A stretch of 64,000 nucleotides of DNA from Lotus japonicus. Taxonomy: Eukaryota; Streptophyta; Magnoliopsida; Fabales; Fabaceae. The notes under the pieces are model-generated. The model ran no database searches. It worked only from the letters and a program-made list of their open reading frames with translations, and was not told the origin of the DNA. The first letter of the stretch is position 1; the number at the start of each line of letters is the position of its first letter. The position numbers and the translations under genes were made by a program. Where the stretch lies: NCBI RefSeq assembly GCF_012489685.1, contig NC_080045.1:8023648-8087647 (forward strand), in the 5' to 3' direction. Below are positions 1 through 12,090 of this stretch, piece by piece.

Positions 1-127
1 TCATTTTGTTTTCAATTCTCGTTTTGGTATCTCCCTTTTGATTTTCATTATTTATGAAATTGCGTTTATCTCTTTCTCATATCTCAAGATATACACATCT
101 TATTACGATGAATCTTCCAAAATTGTA

Positions 128-615
128 CTCTCTCTGTTCCTATATATAAGTCCATTTTACCTAATTTTCTTAGATTAAGAACATTAGTAACAAGCAATAA
201 ATCTGTAAAAGAATTTACTCACTATCCTAGATTACCCTTATTTAATTTCTTATAAATTTCTCTCTCCAAGTTATTATTTCAAAATCTCATTGTCTCTTTC
301 GTATTAAATATGATGATAGTTTTGAAAAAAAATAATTAATGTTCCATTAATATTGTAAATAAACTTATATTTAGGAACAAGAAAATGGGTTGTAATGACC
401 CATGATAAAGTTTGGGTTAAATAACTCATCATCCAATCACATTGGAGATAAATGAGTTGTAAATAAATTAGTAAATAAAATATAGAAATTTCAACTCACT
501 TATCTTAAATGTGATTGAATGATGGGTTATTTAACCCAAACTTTATAATGAGTCATTTAGACAACCCCACAAAAAAAACACTCAAAAATGACCCTATAAT
601 AAGGAATCGAGGGAG
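128..615. mobile_element. Stowaway-like MITE (interrupted by another MITE)
   Basis: The left end CTCTCTCTGTTCCTA and the right end, read in reverse as CTCCCTCGATTCCTTA, form an imperfect terminal inverted repeat. TA flanks both sides (126-127 and 616-617), as expected for Tc1/mariner-type Stowaway elements. No coding capacity is seen. A second MITE (387-568) lies inside it. Confidence 0.6.
387..568. mobile_element. Long-TIR MITE, copy 1, nested in the Stowaway-like element
   Basis: An almost fully self-complementary element. The left arm (GGGTTGTAATGACCCATGA...) pairs with the right arm ending ...CATTTAGACAACCCC over about 70 bp each. A second copy of the same family lies at 50105-50249. No ORF is present. 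Superfamily is uncertain; the long TIR suggests a Mutator-type MITE, but I could not define a clean 9-bp target duplication. Confidence 0.65.
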
Positions 616-690
616 TAGTTCGTAACATGAACTTTCACCTCGCTTTAGAATTACAGTTACAGAATCTTAGTTTTGTTACTTTTGTAGTAA

Positions 691-940
691 GTTCTGGAAC
701 TTACTAGAACTCAAGGAGTAATGTTTTTGACAAAAAAAAAAGGGAGTAATGTTTAGACTTTAGACAGAAAGTAACTGAAGTCCAATAAATATACTTACCT
801 ATTTTTACAAGCCACGTGTCCTGATTAAGTCGTGATCTCCAAATTTGTAACCGAAACTACTAGAAGTTCCAAAAGCACACACCACATTTCTCCAGAACCA
901 TCCATTACTTCATTTCTCTTCCTTCAACACGCCCTTTAAA
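691..940 (+). promoter_or_regulatory. Heat-shock promoter of the sHSP gene: two HSE clusters, a G-box and a TATA-like box
   Basis: GTTCTGGAAC (691-700) is an inverted heat-shock element core, with a further GAA at 706-708. The second cluster at 853-870 reads GAA, then TAGAAGTTCC, with another CCAGAA at 892-897. A G-box CACGTG lies at 813-818. TTTAAA at 935-940 is a plausible TATA-like box about 90 bp before the start codon. The HSEs match the heat-inducible gene downstream. Confidence 0.6.
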
Positions 941-1026
941 TTCTCAATCCACCACCCTCTGTTTCCACATAAAATATCATCAACAAACTTCATTCAGCAA
1001 AAGAGATAATCACTTCATTCACCGCC

Positions 1027-1506
1027 ATGGATTTCAGGATGATGGGTTTGGAGTCTCCATTGTTCCACGCTCTGAACCAGATGATGGACGTTTCAGATCA
1101 CGACACTGCATCCGACAAGACACACAATGCCCCAACACGAACTTATGTTCGAGATGCAAAGGCGATGGCGGCAACACCTGCGGACGTGAAGGAGAATCCG
1201 AATTCGTACGTTTTCGTGATCGACATGCCGGGGTTGAAATCAGGGGACATTAAGGTTCAGGTGGAAGATGACAATGTGCTTGTGATAACTGGTGAGAGGA
1301 AGAGGGAGGAAGAGAAAGAAGGGGTTAAGTATTTGAGGATGGAGAGAAGGGTTGGCAAATTCATGCGCAAATTCGTGCTTCCTGAGAATGCTAACACAGA
1401 TGCTGTCTCTGCTGTGTGTCAAGATGGGGTTCTCAGTGTTACTGTGCAGAAATTGCCACCACCTGAGCCTAAGAAGCCAAGGACTATTGAGGTTAAGGTT
1501 GCTTGA
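1027..1506 (+). CDS. Class II small heat-shock protein (17-18 kDa, cytosolic)
   Basis: Intronless, 159 aa. It is an ATP-independent chaperone that forms oligomers and holds unfolding proteins in the cytosol during heat stress. The N-terminus starting [13 protein letters not shown] is the class II signature. An alpha-crystallin domain spans roughly residues 47-140, with the FVIDMPGL strand and the late G-V-L motif (DGVLSVTV). The C-terminus ends PRTIEVKVA, as in class II proteins, which carry no organelle signal. Length is normal for the family. The ATG lies in a good context (gccATGGAT), and the upstream region has HSEs, fitting HSF-driven induction. No frame damage is seen, so it is probably functional. 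Confidence 0.95.
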   Translation: MDFRMMGLESPLFHALNQMMDVSDHDTASDKTHNAPTRTYVRDAKAMAATPADVKENPNSYVFVIDMPGLKSGDIKVQVEDDNVLVITGERKREEEKEGVKYLRMERRVGKFMRKFVLPENANTDAVSAVCQDGVLSVTVQKLPPPEPKKPRTIEVKVA

Positions 1507-1818
1507 TCTCTTTGTAGAAACAGGGGAATGTAACTCGCTCTGTGTTTTGTTTTGAAAGCTTAATTGCACTAATGAATGTGATGTTTTATTTTTCTATTTG
1601 TGAATCCTGTCTGAGATTTAGTAGAAGTAAGATTTTATTATTTCAGTTCAATAAAAATTGGGTGTTGTCTAATTGTCTTGTTCTCTACACCGTTCACTTC
1701 ACCGTCAAGACAACTATGTGTATACAGCTGGTTAGTTTTCAGGAGTGACCGAGTGAGGATAGAGGCGTCTCATCTCCTTCTAACTTCTAATAGAACTATA
1801 ATTCAATCACATTCAATA
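1507..1818. other. 3' flank of sHSP gene, no gene seen
   Basis: AT-rich 3' UTR and spacer (AATAAA-type hexamer at about 1650). Nothing codes here. Confidence 0.5.
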
Positions 1819-2056
1819 TGTTAAAAGATAATCAACATTGGTTCTGGGCACACCAATATTATGTGAGGGCTAAACGATATGATGTAATTAATGGGCCGGA
1901 CAACCCATGACCCAACGGATCAAAACCCAAGATATATATAAAGACACCGTTCAAGTGGTGGGGTTCCAACGCATTTTTCACTCATTTCATACTTTGCTTA
2001 GTTTATTGTTGCTCTCGAATTGCTTAGTCCAGAGGAGGACGTTCCATACCGGAACA
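1819..2056 (+). repeat. 5' LTR of a decayed Tat-type Ty3/gypsy element
   Basis: Runs from TGTTAAAAGATAATC to ...CCGGAACA, giving TG...CA ends. A TATA box (TATATATAAAG) lies at about 1933-1943. It is followed directly by a primer-binding-site-like TTGGCGCCCACTATGGGG at 2057-2074. The left boundary is inferred from the TG end only, because the partner LTR is missing. Confidence 0.55.
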
Positions 2057-2112
2057 TTGGCGCCCACTATGGGGTCGACGGAAATTTTTTCTAGGCTTCG
2101 TTTTAATCGACA

Positions 2113-4219
2113 ATGGTAAGTCGATCTGGGGCGAACGGAGAGAGAAATCAAGTCCTTCCAGACAATGTTTCTCCCGACGTTCTTCAGTGGATTATGGACG
2201 ATCTTAATGATCTTCGTCAAGACAATCAACAGTTACAAACTCTACTTACTGATCTTAATCAGACTCGGGCAACGAGAGGGCGATCGAAGAATGGCTGAGA
2301 CGGTGGTAGATTTTCAACCTTTCACGGAAGAAATAGAAAACACTATCGTTCCATACAATCTAAAGACACTCGTCTTGGACTCTTATTATGGAAATACCGA
2401 TCCAAAGGACCATTTGGTGTATTTTAATACGAAAATGGTTATTGTGAGAGCGTCAGATGCACTAAAATGCAAGATGCTTCCATCAACTTTCAAGAAATAT
2501 GCTATGACTTGGTTCACAATGTTGCCTTCACGTTCGATTGTGAATTTTACTGAATTATCAGCGAAATTCCTTTCTCAGTTCTCAACCAGTCGCGCCCAGA
2601 AAGTGACGCCAGAAACTTTGTTCAATGTGCGATAGGGACCAAATGAGACTTTACAATCTTATATGGGGCGACTCAATCAATTGTCAGTTCATTTGGAGGA
2701 TAAAATGCCGGAAATTTGTATCGCTGCTTTTGAGTTAGGTTTGAAGCCTGGAAATTTGAACAGCAACTTGAGCAGGAAGCCGGTAGCGACGATGACGCAA
2801 TAATGAATCAGAGTTCAAGGCTTCATCAGGGAAGAATAGAGCGATCAAGTCAAGAAGAATCGATCAAACATGGCAGTTATTGGGCAGCAGCAGCAGTTCG
2901 ATTCGAAGAAGGCGACGATTAATGATCAACGTTCAAAGGGAGCAGTTGAACACAGTGACATGGGATACAATAATCGGAATCGTTATGACAACCGCTCCAA
3001 TTTTAAAAATCGTGTCCAACCGTATGGAACTCGTGGGCATGGGCACTCCATGACGTGGACCCGGAACCAACAGGATCGTGTGATGCTATTGGCGGATAAT
3101 TTGACAGAGGTTTTACACACGTGTCTAGAGGCGAACGTAATTCGTTTTCCAAGACAACTAAAACCGGCAACTGGCAACGTGGACAAAACAAAATGGTGCG
3201 AATATCATAGGATTTTTGGGCATAATACAGATGATTGTTTTACTTTGAGAAAAGAGATAGAGGCGTTGATAAATGCAGGTTGCATGAAGCAGTTGGCAAG
3301 GCGAAATAATTCTGATGAGGCTGAAACTTCAACAAAGCGTAATGATGAAGGAAAGGAAATCGAAAGTGCAGAGCAGAGGAAGCAATCAGAAGGAAAAGAA
3401 AAAGGGCGAATTCATTTCATTTTTGGAGGATTTCGCGGTGGAGGTGTGACAAATTCAGCTCGGAAGAGATATGTACATTCCATTAATGCGGTTTATTCTA
3501 TTGATTGAAGAAGCTGGGGAATCAATCAGCCAGCCACCACTTTCACTATTAAAGATTTTGAGGGGGTTCAACCTCGCGAGGGCGATCCAATTGTTGTAAT
3601 GCTGAGGATCGCTGAATATGAAATTGAAAGAGTATTGTTGAATCAAGGCAGTTCGACAGATTTAATTTATGGTGATGCTTTTAAGTAGTTGGGGCTAACA
3701 TAATCAGATTTGCTGCCTGATAATGGAGCATTGGTGGGTTTTTCTACAGAAAAAGTGTTCGTCAGAGGATACGTAGAATTGAATCCTGTTTTTGGAGAAG
3801 GGAAAAATGCAGAGTCATTTGCTATCAAGTTTCTAGTAGTAAAGTGTACATCACCATACAACGTGCTTATTGGAAGACCTTCATTGAACAGGCTTGGGGC
3901 GATCATCTCCACAAGACATTTAACAGCTAAGTATCCATTAAGCAAAGGTGATGTTGGGGTTTTGAAAGCTGATCAAGTTGTGGCTCGGAAATGTTATTCA
4001 AAAAGCTTCAAGAAATATATTCATATGGGAAAGAAAGCTGTGAAAGAGAGGCATCATGTATACGAAATAAATGTGAACCAGGCTGACATTAGTTTGGATC
4101 CTCGAGATGGATTTCTGGATCATAAAATGACCTCAGAAGAAGAAACCAAGGCGGTGACAATTGGCGAACGGAGTTTGAAAGTGGGAGTTAGTTTGACTGC
4201 AAGTCAGGAAGACAGGTTA
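2113..4219 (+). pseudogene. Degenerate gag-protease remnant of a Tat-type Ty3/gypsy element
   Basis: Pieces in several frames match the intact element at 20595-30225. These are a gag N-terminus (2113-2298), the gag core with the FQPF and YFNTKMVI motifs (about 2290-2635, ending in a stop), a CCHC-like knuckle (WCEYHRIFGHNTDDCF, about 3195-3242) and an aspartic protease (about 3600-4215). The protease active site reads NQGSSTD where the intact copy has DQGSSAD, so the catalytic Asp is Asn. Stop codons and frameshifts break it. Similarity stops at about 4219, just before reverse transcriptase. RT, RNase H, integrase and the 3' LTR are absent, so it is an old truncated copy that cannot move by itself. 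Confidence 0.85.
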
Positions 4220-5290
4220 GTAGCTGGATGCCCCTCGATCTCGTACCAGGCTAAGGAAAGTATTCATGGCATCCTCCTTGATTGGTGTAACATGTCTGCT
4301 TGGACAACCAACTGTGTATTAGACGTTCCACTGTTAGGGAGGTTCAACTACTATAAAAAGGGGACCTTCGCCACATCTTGTATGTTCACTTTTCTTCTTG
4401 AATAATACTCTAGGTCTTTACTGAGTCATTCTTTTTTATAGGGTTTATTCTAGAACTAACTTTAATTAAAACAATTATAGAGACTTAGGTCCAAAAGACT
4501 TTTAAATAAGGGGAGCTTTCTCTTCATTAGTTAAAATTATTTCTGTACCATATCAAATGAAGAAAGAAGTAAACTAAATGAAATGTAGTCTAGAAGCAGC
4601 TTCAACGTCTTCCACATGCTCAATAACAAAGGTAGAGAAATCACTTTTCTGGTATATACAGCTCGGATGAAAACAGTAACTTATTATAACATGTGTTTCG
4701 CAGAAACTTGCATCACTTTTGACTTGTACTTCCGTTGTGGAAGGGGTTAACTAATTGTTCTAACCACGACTCTCTGTTGCTCAACATCGACATCTCTTGA
4801 TGAAAGTCTTCGTCAAGTCATCCAAGGTATGCCCCACTTTCACTCTGTCCTTATTCACCACCATTCATAAAAAATATCAATATCATACCTACACTTCAAT
4901 TTTTCCTTATCATCCATAAAAATCATATATCATATTTATTACTATCATTCTTTTCAATTTTAATAACTCTAGGTAGTCTACGAATTACGAATTTGGATCA
5001 TCTGCTGCCATACAATCTTTGCGACACAAAATGACTAAGTACTTAAAAGTTTTGATTTATTTAACTTTTATTAATTAGTCTAAATCATTTAAATAAGAGT
5101 CGAGGAATAAGTATTTGGACCAAAGAGTTGTAGAGAATATAAAGTGCCGTTGTTGAGTTTGTGGCACCATTTTCCATTCATTCATTTTCCTTTTCACTAC
5201 TTTTGGTATACATGTCATTTCTACTAGTCATTGCCTTCGAAACTTCCTATTATGATTCATAGGAAGGTCACCTTGAAGTTGCCTCACTAA
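4220..5290. other. Spacer and WRKY promoter
   Basis: No gene. The first ~190 bp may belong to the decayed element but match nothing in this window. Two W-box cores, TTGACT at 4719-4724 and its reverse form at 4812-4816, lie about 500-600 bp upstream of the WRKY start. They could allow WRKY cross- or self-regulation. A TATATAT box is at 5293-5299. Confidence 0.4.
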
Positions 5291-5355
5291 ACTATATATG
5301 GCTGTTATATATTGCTTGAGCCGTGATGCTTTCTTTTCATGCCAATTGCAACAAA

Positions 5356-6337
5356 ATGGCAGAAAGAAATCCAAGGCCATCATCAGATTATTCACCTGAT
5401 AGTGATTTAACCAGCCAGTGGCCTAATTTTGAGCTCTCTGAGTACTTGGAATTTGATGATAATCATTGGCTAGATGATGATCGAGAAGAGTCATTTGCTT
5501 CTAAGCATGTTCCAAATCAGGTTTTTCAAGCCAATGAAGTAGGTGATTTTGGAGGAGGTGGCAGCAACTTTGAGGGGTCTTCTAGAAGTAAGTCTAGTTC
5601 CCGAGATTATGGAAGTGGGCTTTTTATTTTATAAATTGGGATGTTTATAGCCATTTTATAAATCAATGAGTACTGATTCAATTCATTTCTAGCAATTGAT
5701 AAGAACATCAAGGGAGCTAGAGAGAGAGTTGCATTCAAAACAAAGTCAGAAGTTGAAATACTAAATGATGGGTTCAAATGGAGGAAGTATGGCAAGAAAA
5801 TGGTGAAGAACAGCCCCAATCCAAGGTATAAATCCCCTATGATACAGTTAGCCTGAAAAGTTTAGGATATGTTACTTTAGTTATTGAAACATGAAAATTG
5901 TTATATTCATCCTTGAAAGAGATAAAATTAAGTATTCATTTTTAGTCCATTTAAATTTGAACGATTTTTTAATCTTTTAAGAATATTGATCGTACTTTAT
6001 CTGCTATGATTAAATTGAACTTTTTTTATCATTTAAAGTTCAAAGTGACAATTCTCATGAATCACCTTCAAAAGTTTTCATAGCCAAAGTGATGATATAT
6101 TCAACGATAATAGAGTCAACATGAATCCTCTGCAGCTATAAATTCTTAATTCTTTATACACCGGTCATTTTGCTGTTGCGAGTATACTTATGATTATGAG
6201 TATTTGATAACAGGAATTACTATAGGTGCTCAGTAGAAGGATGTCCTGTTAAAAAGAGGGTTGAGAGAGATAACGATGATTCAAGATATGTAATCACAAC
6301 CTACGAAGGCATGCACACTCATCCGAGTTCTTGCTAG
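5356..6337 (+). CDS. WRKY transcription factor, group IIc, WRKYGKK type (WRKY50/51-like)
   Basis: Three exons: 5356-5587, 5693-5825, 6214-6337. Phases join cleanly to give 162 aa. It is a nuclear DNA-binding regulator; Arabidopsis WRKY50/51 act in salicylate/jasmonate defence cross-talk. The acidic N-terminus is rich in D/E/S. The WRKY domain has WRKYGKK at residues 107-113 and a C-X4-C-X23-H-X-H zinc finger in exon 3. The intron inside the WRKY domain, after PNPR, is the conserved position for the family. The ATG at 5356 was chosen because its context (acaaaATGGCA) is good and the TATATAT at 5293 would start transcription close to 5326. An in-frame ATG at 5326 would add ten residues. The protein ends soon after the zinc finger, slightly shorter than AtWRKY51. 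Confidence 0.9.
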
Positions 6338-8240
6338 CATGGTGGAATATGAAGAAGCTTTGGAAGTGCGTTTTGCTGGTCACAACCACCATAGTTATTC
6401 TTACTAAACCTTCATGAGCCCTAAATTTTGTGTTATAAAGCATTCAACATTGTTAGACTTCTCATGTGTACAATTGAACTGAAATTAAAGGGCTGATATT
6501 GTGGGTTAATTATGATCATCCACAATCATATTACCTGGGAATGTAGGTAAATGTGAACTGACAAGTAATTCAAAAAGGAAACCCTGAATCTATTTGTGGA
6601 TAAAAGAGGACAAACGATCTTTATCTTGACTCTAACGCTATATACCTGGGATGTAGGCTTGGTGTTCTAATTGTTTTGCCTGATGCCTAACGCCTATTGC
6701 GGTGGCCGGTAAAAACTTTACCAGTTTACCTCCTCCACTCACCAAGAATTAAGAACATGTGGGAAGGGAAACCATGGATGCAAAAAGTCCAACTTACATC
6801 CGACTATGATTTTACTCACTAAGAACTTACCAAGTCCGATCCACGTGATGTTTAATTCACCCCAAACAAACTATGCCTATACCAAGCCCAAATTTTTTGA
6901 AAGAGAGAGATACAGTGAAAGTTATGAGATTAAGAAAACTACTAAGGTAAAAAGCTGTCACAGTTCAGTATTTCATTACAGCATTATACATTTGTAAACC
7001 AAGCCAGAATAAAAACAAAACTATTCCCCAAACTCCATATTAGATCAGAGGATCCTTTCAAATACAAGATCAGAGGAACACAAAAATTAGAAGTTTGAAA
7101 TCAGAAGTTGATCGCCCCATATTTTCACTCCCTAATAAGAGAAACTACTCACATGTAATGATTTCTCTTCATCTTCTCATAAATCAAAGCAAACGGAAGA
7201 GAAGAAGCGGGAAGCTTATGCGCTTTCCTCCCGCTATGTCTACAACATCATAAGTAATGACATATAGCACATATTCTTCTTCTAATCTCCTCATATAAGA
7301 CCAATATGAAAGGCAAAAATCAATCAATTTACTCATTATAAACGTTCAAATCTTAAGACTCACACCCCCTTAAAACCATACAGTTTATGACGAGATTGTG
7401 CTCAAATTTCTGTGTTTGCTCAAGCGCCTAATTAAGTCCGTTCGAGCTAGGATGGTTCTCCATATACCAAGAATTTTTTGGTCAAAGGCATTATTTAACT
7501 AAAATCAAACATGTATCACTTGAACCAACCAATAGTTAGTCGTATAGCCAGGTTCAATAGAGTCAGAAACTTGTTTCCACTCATGAAGGGTGAAGAAACT
7601 AGACTTTTCAATTCAGTCTTCAAAGTCAACAACTATGAACAAAAGGATTATGCTACCATTGAGTCAGCTTCTGGAATACTTGTCCCCTACACCTACCCAC
7701 CTGAATGATTTTGAAATCACCTTGATATCTGCCAATATCCATTTCTAATTTTTAAACATCTCAATAGTACCTCAACCCAACCCAGCCATCTTATTTTTTT
7801 TCTCCATAGCTTTCTTTCTATCATCACATTTTTAATTTATCTCTCTTCTCTTTGTATCCCATCGCATATATTGTTCTGGTTTATTCCTATACTGATAACA
7901 TTTTATTAATTCCAAGCAGGTTTTCATTTGCATTTCAGAGCAAACAATACTGCAAGAATCTATACAGTAGATAATAACATAAAACATACCAGATAACTCT
8001 ACTCTATTCCTTAAATTTGAGTGCATGTATGTACATCTCCAAAAACAGAAAGGGATATTGAAAGAAAAAAGGGTCATTTCCCAGGAAGCCAGAAGATTCA
8101 ATATGATTAATAACAAAAAAAAAAATTGAGCTAACTGACTCTTATAGACTTAACACTTGGTGGATGTACCCGTATAACTATCTACATGGAGAAATTTATG
8201 AAATTGGTTAAAACAGAATTGTAAAATGATTTGATATAGT
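6338..8240. other. Intergenic region, no gene seen
   Basis: 3' flank of WRKY followed by AT-rich sequence. Short open frames at 6806-6997 and 7511-7708 have no recognisable domain and no conserved composition. No clear repeat found. Confidence 0.4.
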
Positions 8241-11200
8241 TCAACTTGGAAAGAGGACATCAGGGTTCCGAATGTGTACATTTTCAGCTGCCAACTCTTT
8301 ACCATTAGTCCTCATGTTGTTATCAACATAAGAAATGCTCCAAAGTACATCCTGATTCAGCAGCTTCTTGGTAATCAATGGAGAAGATCTAACAATTGCC
8401 TTCAATTTTGAAGATGCATGTTTGACAGTACTCCCCACGCCACTCGCAAGCAACCAACGGTACCCAGATTGCTGCTGAGCCGCTGTACCCCAAAGGTGCG
8501 TCTTTCCAGCTTTGGTAATGATTCCTGCAAGATCAATCTCCTTGATTCTAAATCCGAACCGAGAGGTTTCGTCATCCTCCATTCCCTTTTCCTGTCTCGC
8601 AAGAAAGTTGCTGTGGTCTTGCTGCATAGCATGTGTGTCAGCTCTTTCCACATGAGTTAAAACCAGCATTGGAACGCCAACCGGTTCATAATTTCGCAGT
8701 GGATCTCTAAGCTGGATCATAAAAGCCACTGTTATGTGATTCCCCAGGAGTCCGTGCTTTTCGCCGCACGTTTTTACCTCGTCCACTGCATTTTTCAACC
8801 TGTCATCATCTATTTCTGGGATTTTACAATGGTGTGCTTTAAGGATCTTCAACATTTTCCCCAAATTCTGATCTGCATCGATAATGCCAGAATCTAACCT
8901 CAACCACTGGTCCAATGTTAGTGACAGACCCATCAATCCATCAACATCATTGTAAATTTCACCACTATCTTCTAACTGCAATTTAGTAACTTTTTCTAAT
9001 GTGGGATACCTTCTCATGTTGGCTCTTATGTCTCCAAAGTCAGGCGTGTTTGTATGTTGCGAATGGATGTATGATGGTGCCTGCTCGTTCGACATGTCAT
9101 ACTGTGTTCTCAACCCTTCTATCAAAAGGGCTTCAATCTTATCAATAGTCATAGGAGCTATAGCTTCTAGAGGCACAAAATCCAAACCCATGCTTTCGTC
9201 TGTTAAATAACCTTGTGGACATTCTTCAAACAAATCTTCCCATGATCCCTGTCTGAAACAGAATTAAAAAAGCAAATCAGAAAAAGAAAAAACTCAAATA
9301 CTTAAGTAAAAAAGGAAAAAAATGACATGAGAAAAATGGAAACACAATCATTCACAAGTAATGCCACACTAACCTCTGAAGAGCCCCCTTGGGGGTTCTA
9401 TGATCCCGCAAAATATGCTTGATGGATTTTCCAGTGATATCTTTCAAAGGCATTAATTTATAGATATGATCACACAGATCTTCAACTCCAGAAGATGCCA
9501 CATGCAGCAGTATCTCCAATATGTCGTTACCCATTTTCGCAGGTAGAACAACTGGATTAGAAGCCTGAATGATGAGGTTTCCGCAATTTTTAGCATTCAC
9601 GAAGAGGGAAGGGCGCATGGACCTCAAAAATCCTCCACCCCTAGTTTGAACAAATGAACCAAGTCCTTGTCCAATTGAAGGCAGCATGGATGGTTCATTG
9701 TCACACAGTTCAATTGGGCTTCCAAACCCACCAGACCAAGTTCGCGGAGAATTTTCAAAGTCCCTCTCATTTAAACCCCATTGTTGCATCAATGAGTCAG
9801 TCTCCAAATCTTCAAGAAGTTTGGCCTTCCTTCTCTGCATTATTGACTGGTGCTCTGTTGCATACTCCTCTTCAGCAGCTTGAATAATTGAAGACAAATC
9901 AGAATCCTCGGCACTATACCCGAAGCCATCTTCAAGTGTATCTGTCCCCAATTCCTCCCCATTGGCATCAAAGTCAAAAGTAAAATCACCTGAAGCTAGT
10001 GCTTCTTGTTCAAACTGTCTCAAAAGCTGCTCTCTGGGAGACTGGGGATCACCACCACAACCTGAGCCGAATGAACCATTCTCCATGGCCAGCATGTTTA
10101 GGAAATCACCCGCAACGGATTCAATGATATCATCCAAGCTATGTGATTTTTTTGCCATTTTATGTGATTTATAATTTGATTTAATACTCAAGTAGTGTTC
10201 TTTGCCAAAAGAATCTGATGTCTCAGGAACTGTATCCACAATCTTCATGCATATATGTTTGCTGTCATCTGCTATGGCCCCATTCACATAACTACTGCAT
10301 ATGGCATCCATTGAATCAAAGCTTGTGTTATTCTCATCAAATATGTCATCATCCTTAAGAATCTCATCCACATCAATGATTTCGACTGTTGACATATCAA
10401 ATGTTTGAACTCCTGTCTGATCAAGTTTCAAGGAATCCTCTTCTAGTGTTTCTATTCCTTGTTCAGTAATGGAAAATTCAGTATCATCAGAGTCGTCTAG
10501 ATTTGATTCTCGAGGTGAGTCTGGTTTCAGAAGAATTTGGGATTTAAGTGGTTCCAAATGTTCTGAGTCTTCTGATTCTGAAGTATGGAAGTTCCCCTCA
10601 TCAAGTTTTTGATATAGTATAGTCATTGATTTGGAAATACTAAAGCCAGATTTCAACAATGCTTCATGGGGTAACATATCACCATTGGAATGAGAAGGGA
10701 GGACCGATCCATTATATACATCATGTGGAAAACTCCCACCTTGCCAAAGCTTTACTTCCCTATTGCTAGGAGTACAACCCATAACATTTAAGTTACTAAG
10801 GTTATGATCATTCAGATTATTGCCACCAAGTCCGATCAACTCATCATTCATCACTTGATAACTGAAACTAACATTTAAGCTAGCTCCTAAAGCCTTTCCT
10901 GCCAACCTAAAATTAGTGCTCCATGCCCCTGATCTTTTATCACCCAATAACTCTTCTAAAGTCAGAGGTAAAATCCTTGTGACATCAACATGGTGGTCCC
11001 CGAGGTCATGTTCAGGTGCCCCAACAATGGAAGCATAAATCAAGAAACGCCGGGACTCGTACTTGAGAGCGTGACCAGACCCTGTGCGGCCACCATAAAT
11101 AGAACATCTATGTGTCAAAGTTTCGTTGAACTCGACAGCTCCCTTGAGAACCCTTGCCGGGCGCGTCCGTAAAATGCTGCTCTTCCTTTTCCAGTTCACA

Positions 11201-11601
11201 CTTAAGCTAATGCCATTGAAATTCAACGGCAACCCCTCAATTGAGTGGACATGAAGGTTAAAGCAACAATTAAACTTTTGATGACCAACATGGGCCAAAG
11301 CCTTCAAGGGCTTCTTCCAGATCCATGCTGAAGACAAAAACTTCTTGTCCCTGGGAAACAGATCTTCTCTTCGAAACCTCGTGGTAGAGTCAACTTGACG
11401 TTTCGACACACGAGTCTTTCCAGCAGACTTAGATCGATTATCGACCGAGGAGAATGAAGCCTTAAAAGGGGTATTGTGCAAGTAAAGAGCTTTGCTTATT
11501 TCTTCAATGTCATGCAGCAGCTGCTCACCATTATTCCCATTAGTGTCTCCACTACCATCATCAGCATCTTGGTTTCCAGACTCAAACATGGGTTTCATCA
11601 T
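8241..11601 (-). CDS. PMI1-related protein (PLASTID MOVEMENT IMPAIRED1-RELATED), NT-C2 domain
   Basis: Two coding exons on the minus strand, 11601-9374 and 9252-8241. They join in phase (LQR|QGSWEDLFEE) to give about 1079 aa. Family members link organelles, membranes and actin: PMI1 acts in chloroplast movement, PMIR proteins in nuclear/ER and membrane organisation. An N-terminal LLHDIEEISKALY motif (residues 28-40) is followed by a basic stretch and an NT-C2 (EEIG1/EHBP1-type) domain at about 110-255, then a long acidic Ser/Asp-rich middle and the conserved plant C-terminal region with PLEAIAPMTIDKIEALLIEG. The start at 11601 (MMKPMFESG) matches the family N-terminus; the frame is open 16 codons further upstream but that reads like 5' UTR. 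It is longer than Arabidopsis PMI1 (843 aa) and closer to PMIR1. No disruption seen. Confidence 0.9.
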
Positions 11602-12090
11602 CTTGTTGACATTGAAAATCGAAACAATAAATTGGGGAAAACCTAACAAATTTGTTCAGCCCATCACACTACACCAGTACCATTGATTGATCAAGCAATT
11701 CAAGAAATCTGTCATGTTTAACAAACCAGGAAAATTAAAATCATGAACTCAGCAATCAAAAAAGTAGAAGGAAGCTTGAGAATTTAAAAGGGGATGGATA
11801 ACTATTCATCATATAACAGATCAAAATAAAGCAAGCAAGAATCTTGAGAAAACCAAAGTGCTACTCCATAAAACAAGTTACAAAAAAATTTACATGATTG
11901 TTAACATAGAAGAGTGTAATGTGGTGAGAGTAACAACTACAAAGCAAAAAGTAGCAATTGGAAATGAAATTACTGACCAAATTGAGGAATTGCAAGAGGG
12001 TAGTAGGTAGAGCTTTGTGAATTGTGGTGGGTTCTGTGACTATTCTTCGAGGAAATTAAGGTGGAGACGTGGAGTGATTTGATTGACCTC
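11602..12090 (-). other. 5' leader of the PMIR gene with a probable 5' UTR intron
   Basis: On the minus strand a donor-like G|GTCAGT near 11980 and an acceptor-like TTGTTAG near 11645 suggest a leader intron, common in this family. Tentative; transcript reads would decide. Confidence 0.35.
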
